Shown: piece by piece, positions 16,236-24,393 of the stretch
How positions within the stretch are numbered: position 1 is the stretch's first letter
Layout: each line of letters begins with the position of its first letter
DNA from: Pantoea piersonii
GTDB taxonomy: Bacteria; Pseudomonadota; Gammaproteobacteria; Enterobacterales; Enterobacteriaceae
Assembly (NCBI RefSeq): GCF_003612015.1
Contig: NZ_RARB01000003.1
Location: forward strand, 270,023 to 334,022
Direction of reading: 5' to 3'
DNA: 64,000 nt
Program-made: the position numbers and the translations under genes
Notes under the pieces: model-generated
Database searches by the model: none
The model's input: the letters and a program-made list of their open reading frames with translations, nothing else
What the model was told of the DNA's origin: nothing

Positions 16236-18596
16236 TTACAGGCTAAACCGCGCCTTTTTCTCGCCGTTGATCCACAGCTCGCGCGTCTCGCCATCGGGCA
16301 GCAACACCTCAATTTCACGCCACGCGGGTTGATAATCGCCGCGCTTCTCCAGCGTCAGTTCAAGGCGTTCGCGACTGCTCTGCAGCGTCCAGCGCATCCA
16401 GAGTGCGTTGCCCTGCTGCCAGCCGTGGCTTTCGCCGTCGTCATCGAAAAATTCGCCCTCCGTGCGCGCCTCGCCCGGCGCAGGCCACAGCTGAAGCTCG
16501 CGCACCCTGTCGAGCCGCGCATCGGTGGTGGTTTCGCAGCGTCCCAGCGGCATGGCGGAACCGGCGCGCGCCAGCAGCGGCAAGCGGTCGAGCGGCGCGT
16601 CCAGCGTGACGGTTTGTCCGCCCGCCAGCCACTGGCCGCTGTGCCAGTCATACCAGCCGTGGGCGTTGCGCGGCAGATAGACCTCGCGCTCGCGGCTGCC
16701 CTCTTCCACCACGCTGGCGACCAGCAGATCGCGGCCCAGCAGAAAGTCGTCATTTTCCCGGTAAGTCTCGCTGTCCTCTTCATGATCGAGGAAGGTTGGG
16801 CGCAGCATTGGCTCATCCTGCGTGCTCGCCTGCCACAGCAGCGTGTAGAGGTAGGGCATCAGACGATAGCGCAGACGGATCGCCTCGCGGATCAGCGGCG
16901 TCACCTCCGGATACATCCAGGGCTCGTTCACGGTGTGATCGTCGTTCCACGAATGGATGGTAAAGCGCGGATGCATCACGCCATTCTGCACCCAGCGCAC
17001 AAACAGCTCGGCGTCCGGCTTGTCGCCAGAGAAGCCGCCCACATCGTGGCCGACGTTAAACAGCCCGGACAGGCTCATGCCCAGCCCCATGCGGATGTTG
17101 TAGCGCAGCGTCTGCCAGCTGGTGCGGTTATCGCCGCTCCATGTCTGCACGTAGCGCTGCATGCCGGCGCAGCCGGAACGGGAGATCAGATAGGGACGCT
17201 TCTCCGGCGCGAACCGCTGCTGCGCCTCCAGCGAGGCGCGCATCATCAGCAGCGGCATCACCGGACGAATATGCTTAATGGCGATGCTCTGGCCGAAGCC
17301 GTAGCAACGCGCTTCGCCGTCCCAGACTTCATATTCGTTATTGTCGTTCCAGGTGGCGTCGATACCCTTCTCCAGCAGCTGCGTGGTCACGTTCTCCTGC
17401 CACCAGCGCACCGCCTGCGGATGGGTAAAATCGAGGTGCGATCCCTCATCATCCCAGAACACCGAGCGCTCCGGACGATCCTGCTCCGAGTCGCGAATAA
17501 AGAGCCCCTGCGACGCCACTTCCTGATAGCGCGGATGATCCTGCAGCAGACAGGGTTTGATATTCGCCGCCAGCTTCATGCCCGCAGCGTGGAACGCCTC
17601 GCTCATGCCGTTGGGATTTGGCACCTTGTCGTAGTTCCAGTTAAAGACATAGCGCTTGTTGTTGATGGAGGTGTAGCCCGACGAAAGCTGGAACGAGTCG
17701 CAGGGAATTTCGTGCTCGCGGCAGAGACGGATAAAGCCCTGCAGCTGCTGCTGCGCGTCGGGCGCGTCGGTGTAGTGCATGGTCGAACCGCTGTATCCCA
17801 GGCTCCATTTCGGCTGAAAAATAGTCCGGCCGGTCAGGCGCACAAAAGCCTGCGTCACATCCAGCAGCTTCGGCCCCAGCATCAGGTAGTAGTCGAGATC
17901 GCCCGCTTCGGTGCGGTAGCGTCGATACGGCAGATGGTAGTTGTCCAGCTCGTTGCCGAGATCGAGCCAGCTGCTGCTCAGGTTGTCATAAAACAGGCCG
18001 AAGCTGACGCCGTCGCGCTGCGTCAGGGTAAAAGGAATGTGTTTATAGAGCGGATCGGTGCTGGCGGCGTTATAGCCCATGGCGTCGAGGTTGCGCATTT
18101 CGAAGCGACGGCCGCTGCGGTTCAGATCGCCTGTTTTTTCGCCGAGACCGTAGACGCGATCCTGCGGCTGGCGACGCTGGTAGTGCTCTACGCCGTCGCC
18201 GTGCGCGTTCAGCAAATAGGCACCGGTATGGCGATCGGCCGCCAGCGGCTGCCACTGTCCCTGATGAAAATGATCCCAGCTCAGACAAAGCGGATGATGC
18301 ACCGTTACGCGCAAACGGTCGGTGCTGATACGCAGCTGGTTCTCTTCATGCTCCAGCTGAAACGCGGGCAGCGTAAAGCCGTCGAGGGATTCACGATCGC
18401 GCCCTTCCCACGGCACATCGTCGCCCGGCGCGATGCTCCAGGTGCGGTTTAACGCCAGCTTGCCGTCGCGCTTCAGCAGCACGCGTATCAGACCCGGTTC
18501 CAGCACGTACAGGCGCAGCAGATGCCGGTTATCCACTTTCAGCTCAACAAAATGATCCGCGTGCTGACTCAGCGTCCAGTTCTTCAGGGTTTTCAT
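16236..18596 (-). CDS. Glycoside hydrolase family 31 alpha-glycosidase
   Basis: A 786-residue GH31 enzyme (alpha-glucosidase/alpha-xylosidase family, retaining). In order: N-terminal beta-sandwich (about 1-250), the (beta/alpha)8 catalytic barrel (about 255-590) and C-terminal beta domains. The nucleophile lies in WNDNNEYE (Asp at about 418) and the acid/base Asp in WSGDN (about 489). There is no signal peptide, so it acts in the cytosol on imported glycosides. The ATG at 18596 with AAGGAC upstream is preferred to the TTG just before it. The gene starts 10 bp after the MFS gene and is co-transcribed with it. The exact sugar cannot be told from sequence. Confidence 0.9.
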   Translation of the reverse strand: MKTLKNWTLSQHADHFVELKVDNRHLLRLYVLEPGLIRVLLKRDGKLALNRTWSIAPGDDVPWEGRDRESLDGFTLPAFQLEHEENQLRISTDRLRVTVHHPLCLSWDHFHQGQWQPLAADRHTGAYLLNAHGDGVEHYQRRQPQDRVYGLGEKTGDLNRSGRRFEMRNLDAMGYNAASTDPLYKHIPFTLTQRDGVSFGLFYDNLSSSWLDLGNELDNYHLPYRRYRTEAGDLDYYLMLGPKLLDVTQAFVRLTGRTIFQPKWSLGYSGSTMHYTDAPDAQQQLQGFIRLCREHEIPCDSFQLSSGYTSINNKRYVFNWNYDKVPNPNGMSEAFHAAGMKLAANIKPCLLQDHPRYQEVASQGLFIRDSEQDRPERSVFWDDEGSHLDFTHPQAVRWWQENVTTQLLEKGIDATWNDNNEYEVWDGEARCYGFGQSIAIKHIRPVMPLLMMRASLEAQQRFAPEKRPYLISRSGCAGMQRYVQTWSGDNRTSWQTLRYNIRMGLGMSLSGLFNVGHDVGGFSGDKPDAELFVRWVQNGVMHPRFTIHSWNDDHTVNEPWMYPEVTPLIREAIRLRYRLMPYLYTLLWQASTQDEPMLRPTFLDHEEDSETYRENDDFLLGRDLLVASVVEEGSREREVYLPRNAHGWYDWHSGQWLAGGQTVTLDAPLDRLPLLARAGSAMPLGRCETTTDARLDRVRELQLWPAPGEARTEGEFFDDDGESHGWQQGNALWMRWTLQSSRERLELTLEKRGDYQPAWREIEVLLPDGETRELWINGEKKARFSL

Positions 18597-18606
18597 CAAA
18601 GTGTCC

Positions 18607-19917
18607 TTATTGTTCAGCGCTGCGCTGACGACGTTCGGCGATAAACATCACCAGGAAAATCGCGCCCACCAGGTCGAAAAAGCCCATGGCGACAAACAGC
18701 GGGTTAAAACCAATGGTGTCGGCAGTCACGCCGATAATCAGAGAGAAGATAAAGCTGGCGATCCAGGCGCAGGAGCCGCGCATGCCGTTAACCGTCGCCA
18801 TCTGACGGCGATCGAAACGCTCTACCACCAGCGCGCTGAGCATGCAGGAGATAACCTGGTGGCCGAAGCCGCCGATAGAGATCAGGGCGATCGCCAGATA
18901 GGGATCTTTAACGAGCGTCATCAGCGCCAGCGAGATCATCAGCGCCGCCCCGGTGATCGAGCTGGCAACGATAGAGTTGACGCGGGTCAGGCCGAACCAC
19001 TTCACGTAAATTTTGGTCAGATAGCCGCTGGCGACGCTGCCAAGATCGGCGGCCAGAAACGGCAGCCAGGCGAACATCACGATCTGCTTGAGATCCATGC
19101 CGCGTTCGTTAGCCAGGTAGAGCGGCACCCAGAAGCTGAGCACGGCCCAGGCGGGTTCGGCGAGAAACGCCGGTATGGCGATACCGTAGAACTTTTTCTC
19201 TTTCCCGATGGTTTTCAGCGCCTGAAAGAACGGCAGCTTTTCGCCCACGGCTTCATTGTCCTGGGTGATCCAGGCGCGCTCTTCATCAGAGAGGCGGCCA
19301 TGTTTTTCCGGCGACTGGTAGCCCCACCACCAGAGACCGACCCACAGCAGCCCCAGCCCGCCGGTCAGCAGAAAGGCGCCCTGCCAGCCGAATGTAATAT
19401 GCGCCACATAGATAATCGGCGGCGCCAGCATCGCGCCGACCGAAAAACCGACGCCCGCCCAGCCTGCGGCGACCGGCCGCTCTTTTTTCGGGAACCAGTC
19501 GCCGATCGCCTTGGCGTTGGCGGGCGTCGCCGCCGCCTCCGACGCGCCCATCACAAAGCGCAGCAGCGCCAGATGCAGCCAGCTGCCTGCGCCCGCGTGC
19601 AGCAGACAGGTTACCGACCAGACAAGCGCGCAGATGAGGAAGCCCATCTTCAGGCCGATCAGGTCAATCAGCCAGCCGCAGAGCGGCTGAAACAGGGTAT
19701 AGGCGAGCTGAAACGCCGCGACGACCCAGGAGTAGTGCTCGGTGCTCATATTCAGGCTGGTTTTCAGCTCCGGCGCCAGAATGCCGAGCGAATTGCGCGT
19801 CACGTAATTAACGGTCACGCCCAGCAAAAACAGCCCCAGCATCCACCAGCGCAGATTTTTGATTGTGCGCATCGTACGCGTCGCGCCGATAGGCTTAGTT
19901 GTTGATTCAAGGCTCAT
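18607..19917 (-). CDS. MFS transporter, anion:cation symporter-like (sugar-acid/glycoside uptake)
   Basis: A 436-residue major facilitator with 12 predicted membrane helices, resembling the ACS subfamily (ExuT/GudP-type) in its NYVTRNSLGIL first helix and GWAGVGFSVGAMLAPP region. It is the first gene of a two-gene operon with the GH31 hydrolase and divergent from a LacI-type regulator, so it most likely imports the hydrolase substrate, perhaps a glycoside of a sugar acid. The start ATG at 19917 follows AGGAGCTGAC. Confidence 0.85.
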   Translation of the reverse strand: MSLESTTKPIGATRTMRTIKNLRWWMLGLFLLGVTVNYVTRNSLGILAPELKTSLNMSTEHYSWVVAAFQLAYTLFQPLCGWLIDLIGLKMGFLICALVWSVTCLLHAGAGSWLHLALLRFVMGASEAAATPANAKAIGDWFPKKERPVAAGWAGVGFSVGAMLAPPIIYVAHITFGWQGAFLLTGGLGLLWVGLWWWGYQSPEKHGRLSDEERAWITQDNEAVGEKLPFFQALKTIGKEKKFYGIAIPAFLAEPAWAVLSFWVPLYLANERGMDLKQIVMFAWLPFLAADLGSVASGYLTKIYVKWFGLTRVNSIVASSITGAALMISLALMTLVKDPYLAIALISIGGFGHQVISCMLSALVVERFDRRQMATVNGMRGSCAWIASFIFSLIIGVTADTIGFNPLFVAMGFFDLVGAIFLVMFIAERRQRSAEQ

Positions 19918-20112
19918 TTGTCAGCTCCTGTGCAGGCTTTTAACGGCCAGATTGATCCTTCACACCGCCCTCTGGCGTACCGCGTGTACCTGTCTGGCAC
20001 CTTAAAAAAGCGCGAAACGTCGGTATAGCCTCTTTTTTGCAACTTTTTTCATGGCAAACTTTTCGACGCGTTTAAAGCTGCTTCTTTGCCTTATCTGACG
20101 CGATTCAGCATG

Positions 20113-20132
20113 CAATGAAAAATTTTTCATTG
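20113..20132. promoter_or_regulatory. Perfect 20-bp palindrome, candidate LacI-type operator
   Basis: CAATGAAAAATTTTTCATTG is a perfect inverted repeat centred 33 bp before the ATG of the LacI-type regulator, in the 238-bp divergent promoter region. A related half-site (TTTTTTCATGG) lies at about 20044-20054, closer to the MFS promoter. Position and symmetry suggest autoregulation plus repression of the MFS/GH31 operon. This is inference. Confidence 0.55.
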
Positions 20133-20155
20133 GCAGATTTGAGGACGATCACAAA

Positions 20156-21220
20156 ATGAAACAAAGGCTGAAAATCAGCGAAATTGCGGCGCTCAGCGGC
20201 GTGTCGATCAGCACCGTTTCGCGCGTGCTGGCGGGCAAAGCCAATACCCGCGCCAGCACGCGCGACAAGGTACTGGCAGTGGCGCAACAGCAGGGGGTGC
20301 TGGATAACCTGCACAGCGGGCGCCTGCTGCTGAATAATTTGATGGTATTTGCGCCGCCGCGCGCCTTCGACGTGCGCAGCGATATCTTTTATTACAAGGT
20401 TATTCAGGGCATCGCGCAGGCGATCGCGCCGCACGAGGTGCGTTTACGCTACTGCGCGCTGGAAGAGAATGAGAGCGACACGTCGCTGTTTCTGGAGAAG
20501 ATGCAGCAGACCGACGCCGCGCTGCTGGTGGGTATCGACGACGATCATATCCACCAGCTTGCGGCGGAGATAAACAAGCCGTGCGTGTTGATTAATGCGA
20601 TGGACCGCCGTATGCGGCTCTCTTCAGTCTCTCCACATCATCAGCTGATTGGCGAAAGCGCCGCGCGCTATCTGTTTGAACAGGGACACCGCCAGATTTT
20701 GTCGCTGCACTGCCTGCGCCGCTACACCATGGAGCAGCGTTTACAGGGGGTGCGCGACGCCTGGCACGCCATGAATCTGCGCTTCGACAGCCGTCAGCAT
20801 CTGCTGACGCTGACCAGCTTCAGCCGTCTTGAGGCGGCGGAAAGGCTGGGCGAATACCTGAAGCATTGCCCGCTCGCCCAGCGGCCGACGGCGATTCTGG
20901 CGAGCGGCGACTATATCGCCGCTGGCGCGGTGGAGGCGTTGCAGCAGGCGGGACTGCGCGTGCCGCAGGATGTCTCGGTAATGAGCATGGATGGCTTTAA
21001 CCTTGCCGCCATCCACGATATTCCGCTGACCTCCGTGCAGGTGCCGCGCGACGAGCTGGGCGCAGAGGCGGTACGCATAGTGCAGAGCATGCGCCTGAAC
21101 GCGCAGGCGCTGCCCGGCACGCTGCTGCTGCACGGCAAGCTGGTGGTGCGCGAGTCGGTACGCCGCATTCGCGACAACCCCAGCCACGCGCCGGTGCAGC
21201 AGCACGGCCTCTATGATTAG
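20156..21220 (+). CDS. LacI-family transcriptional regulator
   Basis: A 354-residue repressor-type regulator. The N-terminal helix-turn-helix (about 6-26, ISEIAALSGVSISTVSRVL) and hinge are typical; the periplasmic-binding-protein-like sugar sensor domain occupies about 60-335. It is divergent from the MFS/GH31 operon and presumably controls it in response to the imported sugar. Its TAG stop overlaps the TAA stop of the convergent PAS-GGDEF-EAL gene (21217-21220), so no terminator can lie between them. Confidence 0.9.
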   Translation: MKQRLKISEIAALSGVSISTVSRVLAGKANTRASTRDKVLAVAQQQGVLDNLHSGRLLLNNLMVFAPPRAFDVRSDIFYYKVIQGIAQAIAPHEVRLRYCALEENESDTSLFLEKMQQTDAALLVGIDDDHIHQLAAEINKPCVLINAMDRRMRLSSVSPHHQLIGESAARYLFEQGHRQILSLHCLRRYTMEQRLQGVRDAWHAMNLRFDSRQHLLTLTSFSRLEAAERLGEYLKHCPLAQRPTAILASGDYIAAGAVEALQQAGLRVPQDVSVMSMDGFNLAAIHDIPLTSVQVPRDELGAEAVRIVQSMRLNAQALPGTLLLHGKLVVRESVRRIRDNPSHAPVQQHGLYD

Positions 21221-24078
21221 GCCGGGGTGTGTAGCGCTTTCAGCCGCAGCTCCGACGGCTGCGGGCGGCCAAAATAGTAGCCCTGGAACAGCGTACAGCC
21301 CTCTTCGCGCAGCTTCGCGAACTGTTCGCTGCTCTCCACCCCTTCGGCAGTGATTTGAATATCGAGGCTGCGGCTCATGCCGGTAATGGCACGGATAATC
21401 GCCAGCGCCTCGCGACTGTCGCCCATATCGCTGATAAAGGATTTGTCGATTTTGATCTTATCGAACGGGAAGGATCGCAGATAGCTGAGCGACGAATAGC
21501 CGGTGCCAAAGTCATCCAGCGCAATCTGCACGCCGAGTTTTTTCAGGCTCTCCAGCGTGCGGATATTACCGAGCGAGTCGTCGAGCAGCACCGACTCGGT
21601 GATTTCCACTTCCAGCCGGTTCGGCTCCAGCCCGGAGTCACGCAGTGCAGCCTCTACGACCGATACCAGCGAGCTGTTTTTAAACTGCAGCGGCGAGAGG
21701 TTTACTGACACCGTCTGCTTGCCTTCCCAGCTTGTCGCCTCGCGGCAGGCTTCGTAGAGCGCATAAGCACCGAGCATATGAATCAGGCCGCTCTCCTCTG
21801 CAATGGGAATAAAGTCGTTCGGCATAATCAGCCCTTTCACCGGATGGTGCCAGCGCATCAACGCCTCGTAGCCGATAATCGACTGTACCGCCTCGCCGTC
21901 AGTAATCGGCTGGTAGTAGAGCTTAAGCTGATGGCCGCCGATCGCCTCGCGCAGATCGTTCTCTATCACCCGGCGGCTGCGCGCCACGTCATCCATCACC
22001 AGCGTAAAATGCTCATAGCGATTGCGCCCGTTACGCTTGGCCTCATAAAGCGCCATATCGGCGCAGCGCAGCATCTGCTCCGGCGTATTGGTGATAGTCC
22101 CGCTCAGGGCGATGCCGACGCTGAGGCCGACGCTCAGGTTATGGCCTTCGACGTTAACCGGCGGGCGTATCGCTTCGATCAGGCGCTGGGCGACGAGCGC
22201 CGCCTCCTCCGCATTCCCCACGGACGGCAGGACGATAGCGAACTCGTCGCCGCCGATACGTGCCAGCGTGTCGCGATCGCGCAGCGCGGCGCGCAGCCGT
22301 TTGGCGACCGCGCGCAGCAACTCGTCGCCGATCTGGTGGCCAAGCGCATCGTTTACGTTCTTGAAATTGTCGAGATCCAGACAGAGCGTGGCGGTCTGTC
22401 GGCTGCCCTGCGCATCATGCCGCAGCGCCTCGCTTAGCCGCTGCCGGAACAGAATGCGGTTCGGCAGGCTGGTGAGGTTATCGTGATGCGCCATATGGTG
22501 GATGCGCGCATCGGCGGCGCGCTGGTCGGTGACATCCTCGACGATCAGCATAATGTAGTTCTGGCGCGCATCCTGTCCGGCGATGGTGGTGGCGCGGGTA
22601 TGCAGGATGCGTTCGCCGCTGGCGGTGAGCAATAGCTGCTCGCGCTGGTGAATGCCCTCGTTGCGCAGCGCAATATCCGCCAGGCTGTTGAAGTAGTCGC
22701 TGAGTTCAGCCGACATGCACTCGTGCGGCTTTTTGTTGACCAGCAGCGCTTTAGACAGGCCGAACAGCTTTTCCGACCGATCGTTGACCAGCAGGATCTC
22801 GCGCGTAATGGCGTCTTCGACCACCACGCAGGAGGGAATATTGGTGATGATATTATCGAGGAATTTCGACAGCGCCGACATTTTTGCGCTCTGCGCTTCG
22901 GCCAGGTCTTTGGCGCGCAGCAGCTGCTGCTCCTGCTCGCGGCGCTCGGTAATGTCGCGGGTGATCTTGGCGAAGCCGATCAGCTTTCCTTCGTCGTTAT
23001 GGATGGCGTCGATGACCACATGCGCCCAGAAGGCGCTGCCGTCCTTGCGGTAGCGCCAGCCCTCATCCTCGAAGCGGCCGTTCTTCAGTGCAGTCGCCAG
23101 ATTTGTCTCCGGGGCGCGCTGCAAACGCTCCTGCGCGCTGTAAAACACCGAAAAGTGCTGGCCGACAATCTCTTCGGCGACATAGCCTTTGGCGCGCTGC
23201 GCCCCGGCGTTCCAGTTCACTACGCAGCCGTTGATATCCAGCATATAGATGGCGTAATCGGTGACGCCTTCCACCAGCAGGCGAAAGCGCTGCTCCTGCT
23301 CGCGCTGCGCGCGCAGCATCGCCTGCTGCTCGGTGCAGTCGCGGGTGATTTTGGCGTAGCCGATAAGCTTGCCACCGTCGTCGCGCACGGCGTCGATAAT
23401 AACGTGCGCCCAGAACGCGCTGCCGTCTTTGCGGTAGCGCCAGCCCTCATCTTCGAAACGGCCGGTGCGATAGGCTGTCTGCAGGTTTTTTTGTGGAATA
23501 AGCGCCTTGCGATCCTGGGCGCTATAGAAGCGGGAGAAGTGCTGGCCGACAATCTCTTCGGCAACATAGCCTTTGGCGCGCTGCGCCCCGGCGTTCCAGT
23601 TTACGACCAGCCCGTCGTGATCCAGCATATAAATGGCGTAGTCGGTTACGCCCTCCACCAGCAGGCGGAAACGCGCCTCCTGTTCACGCTCTTTGCGCTG
23701 CTGCGCCTGCTGTTCGGTGCAGTCGCGCGTAATCTTGGCGAAGCCGATCAGCTCGCCGTGGGGGTCGCGGATGGCGTCGATAACCACATGCGCCCAGAAT
23801 GCGCTGCCATCTTTACGGTAGCGCCAGCCTTCGGTTTCGAAGCTGCCGGTGCGCGCGGCGGTATCCAGGCCGCGCTGCGGCACACCCTTCTGCCGATCGC
23901 TTTCGCTGTAAAACAGCGAGAAATGCTTACCGACGATCTCATCTGGCGTGTAGCCTTTCGCCCGTTGCGCCCCTGCATTCCAGTTAGCGACAGTGCCGTC
24001 TGGTTTAAGCATATAGATGGCGTAATCGATCACGCTTTGTACCAGTAACCGATACATGACATCTGCATTTTTATCCAT
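21217..24078 (-). CDS. PAS-repeat GGDEF-EAL c-di-GMP enzyme
   Basis: A 953-residue soluble signalling protein. Three almost identical PAS/PAC units (about 18-384, period exactly 128 residues) are followed by a fourth, different PAS (about 395-510), then GGDEF and EAL. The cyclase motif GGDEF is intact, with an RDRD inhibitory I-site five residues upstream. The phosphodiesterase motifs are also intact: EALMRW, EITES, DDFGTGYSS, KIDKSFI and EGVES. Both activities are therefore possible, with sensory control by the PAS array. The start at 24078 (MDKNADVM) is chosen because the first PAS begins there; the open frame upstream has no domain. Monocistronic. Confidence 0.9.
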   Translation of the reverse strand: MDKNADVMYRLLVQSVIDYAIYMLKPDGTVANWNAGAQRAKGYTPDEIVGKHFSLFYSESDRQKGVPQRGLDTAARTGSFETEGWRYRKDGSAFWAHVVIDAIRDPHGELIGFAKITRDCTEQQAQQRKEREQEARFRLLVEGVTDYAIYMLDHDGLVVNWNAGAQRAKGYVAEEIVGQHFSRFYSAQDRKALIPQKNLQTAYRTGRFEDEGWRYRKDGSAFWAHVIIDAVRDDGGKLIGYAKITRDCTEQQAMLRAQREQEQRFRLLVEGVTDYAIYMLDINGCVVNWNAGAQRAKGYVAEEIVGQHFSVFYSAQERLQRAPETNLATALKNGRFEDEGWRYRKDGSAFWAHVVIDAIHNDEGKLIGFAKITRDITERREQEQQLLRAKDLAEAQSAKMSALSKFLDNIITNIPSCVVVEDAITREILLVNDRSEKLFGLSKALLVNKKPHECMSAELSDYFNSLADIALRNEGIHQREQLLLTASGERILHTRATTIAGQDARQNYIMLIVEDVTDQRAADARIHHMAHHDNLTSLPNRILFRQRLSEALRHDAQGSRQTATLCLDLDNFKNVNDALGHQIGDELLRAVAKRLRAALRDRDTLARIGGDEFAIVLPSVGNAEEAALVAQRLIEAIRPPVNVEGHNLSVGLSVGIALSGTITNTPEQMLRCADMALYEAKRNGRNRYEHFTLVMDDVARSRRVIENDLREAIGGHQLKLYYQPITDGEAVQSIIGYEALMRWHHPVKGLIMPNDFIPIAEESGLIHMLGAYALYEACREATSWEGKQTVSVNLSPLQFKNSSLVSVVEAALRDSGLEPNRLEVEITESVLLDDSLGNIRTLESLKKLGVQIALDDFGTGYSSLSYLRSFPFDKIKIDKSFISDMGDSREALAIIRAITGMSRSLDIQITAEGVESSEQFAKLREEGCTLFQGYYFGRPQPSELRLKALHTPA
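22945..24027 (-). repeat. Intragenic triple repeat encoding PAS units
   Basis: Three consecutive 384-bp units (24027-23644, 23643-23260, 23259 to about 22945, the last one partial). Each encodes DYAIYML, NWNAGAQRAKGY, EIVG.HFS and EGWRYRKDGSAFWAH at the same spacing. The DNA is also visibly similar between units, which implies duplication or recent gene conversion. Confidence 0.9.
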
Positions 24079-24393
24079 TGTTATTAGCCTGTTGCTGCGC
24101 TGTCTGAGGTTGTCCCCAAAAATTAAGAAAGCTCTTAATGAGGCCCCGACTACATCCGAAATGCCCTGTTTTGACAAGCACTAATAAGCGGATGACGAAA
24201 GTTAGTAGGTGTTTTATCGGCAGTGGCGAGAAAATGTTCAACTGTAAATAAACGTGTGTAATGGCGGGTTTAAGACGGTAAAGAATAAGCAGGTAAAAGC
24301 GAAAATGCACGAAAAGCCCGACGCCGAGGGTCGGGCTTAACGCTCAATAAAATCAGTCACCTGTGCCGCGGCGTGGGCAAAACGCCTGGAGGC
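24079..24393. other. AT-rich spacer: PAS-GGDEF-EAL promoter and olsF terminator
   Basis: 315 bp without a convincing gene. The left part, about 24079-24300, is AT-rich and must hold the promoter of the PAS-GGDEF-EAL gene. A 79-codon minus-strand frame (24071-24310) is rejected as a gene for lack of a ribosome-binding site or family likeness. The right part holds the terminator listed separately. Confidence 0.5.
24314..24338 (-). terminator. olsF intrinsic terminator
   Basis: A 9-bp perfect stem AAGCCCGAC/GTCGGGCTT with a 7-nt loop. On the minus strand the stem runs into TTTTCGTGCATTTTC. It is downstream of the acyltransferase gene and is a good Rho-independent terminator. Confidence 0.75.

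Noticed and set aside
16329..18452. A long open frame antisense to the GH31 gene
   Set aside because: It mirrors the third-base GC bias of the real gene, has no recognisable domain or ribosome-binding site, and the opposite strand has clear GH31 catalytic motifs. The same applies to long antisense frames over prfC, mrdA-like, deoB, olsF and parE.
22945..24027. Possible assembly artefact in the PAS repeats
   Set aside because: The three units differ at many positions (for example the DHDG, DINGC and KPDG variants), so they are not a simple duplication of reads. Copy number should still be checked with long reads.
24071..24310. A 79-codon frame upstream of the PAS-GGDEF-EAL gene
   Set aside because: AT-rich promoter DNA, no ribosome-binding site and no recognisable domain. 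An upstream extension of the PAS gene over the same area was also rejected, because the first PAS unit begins at 24078.
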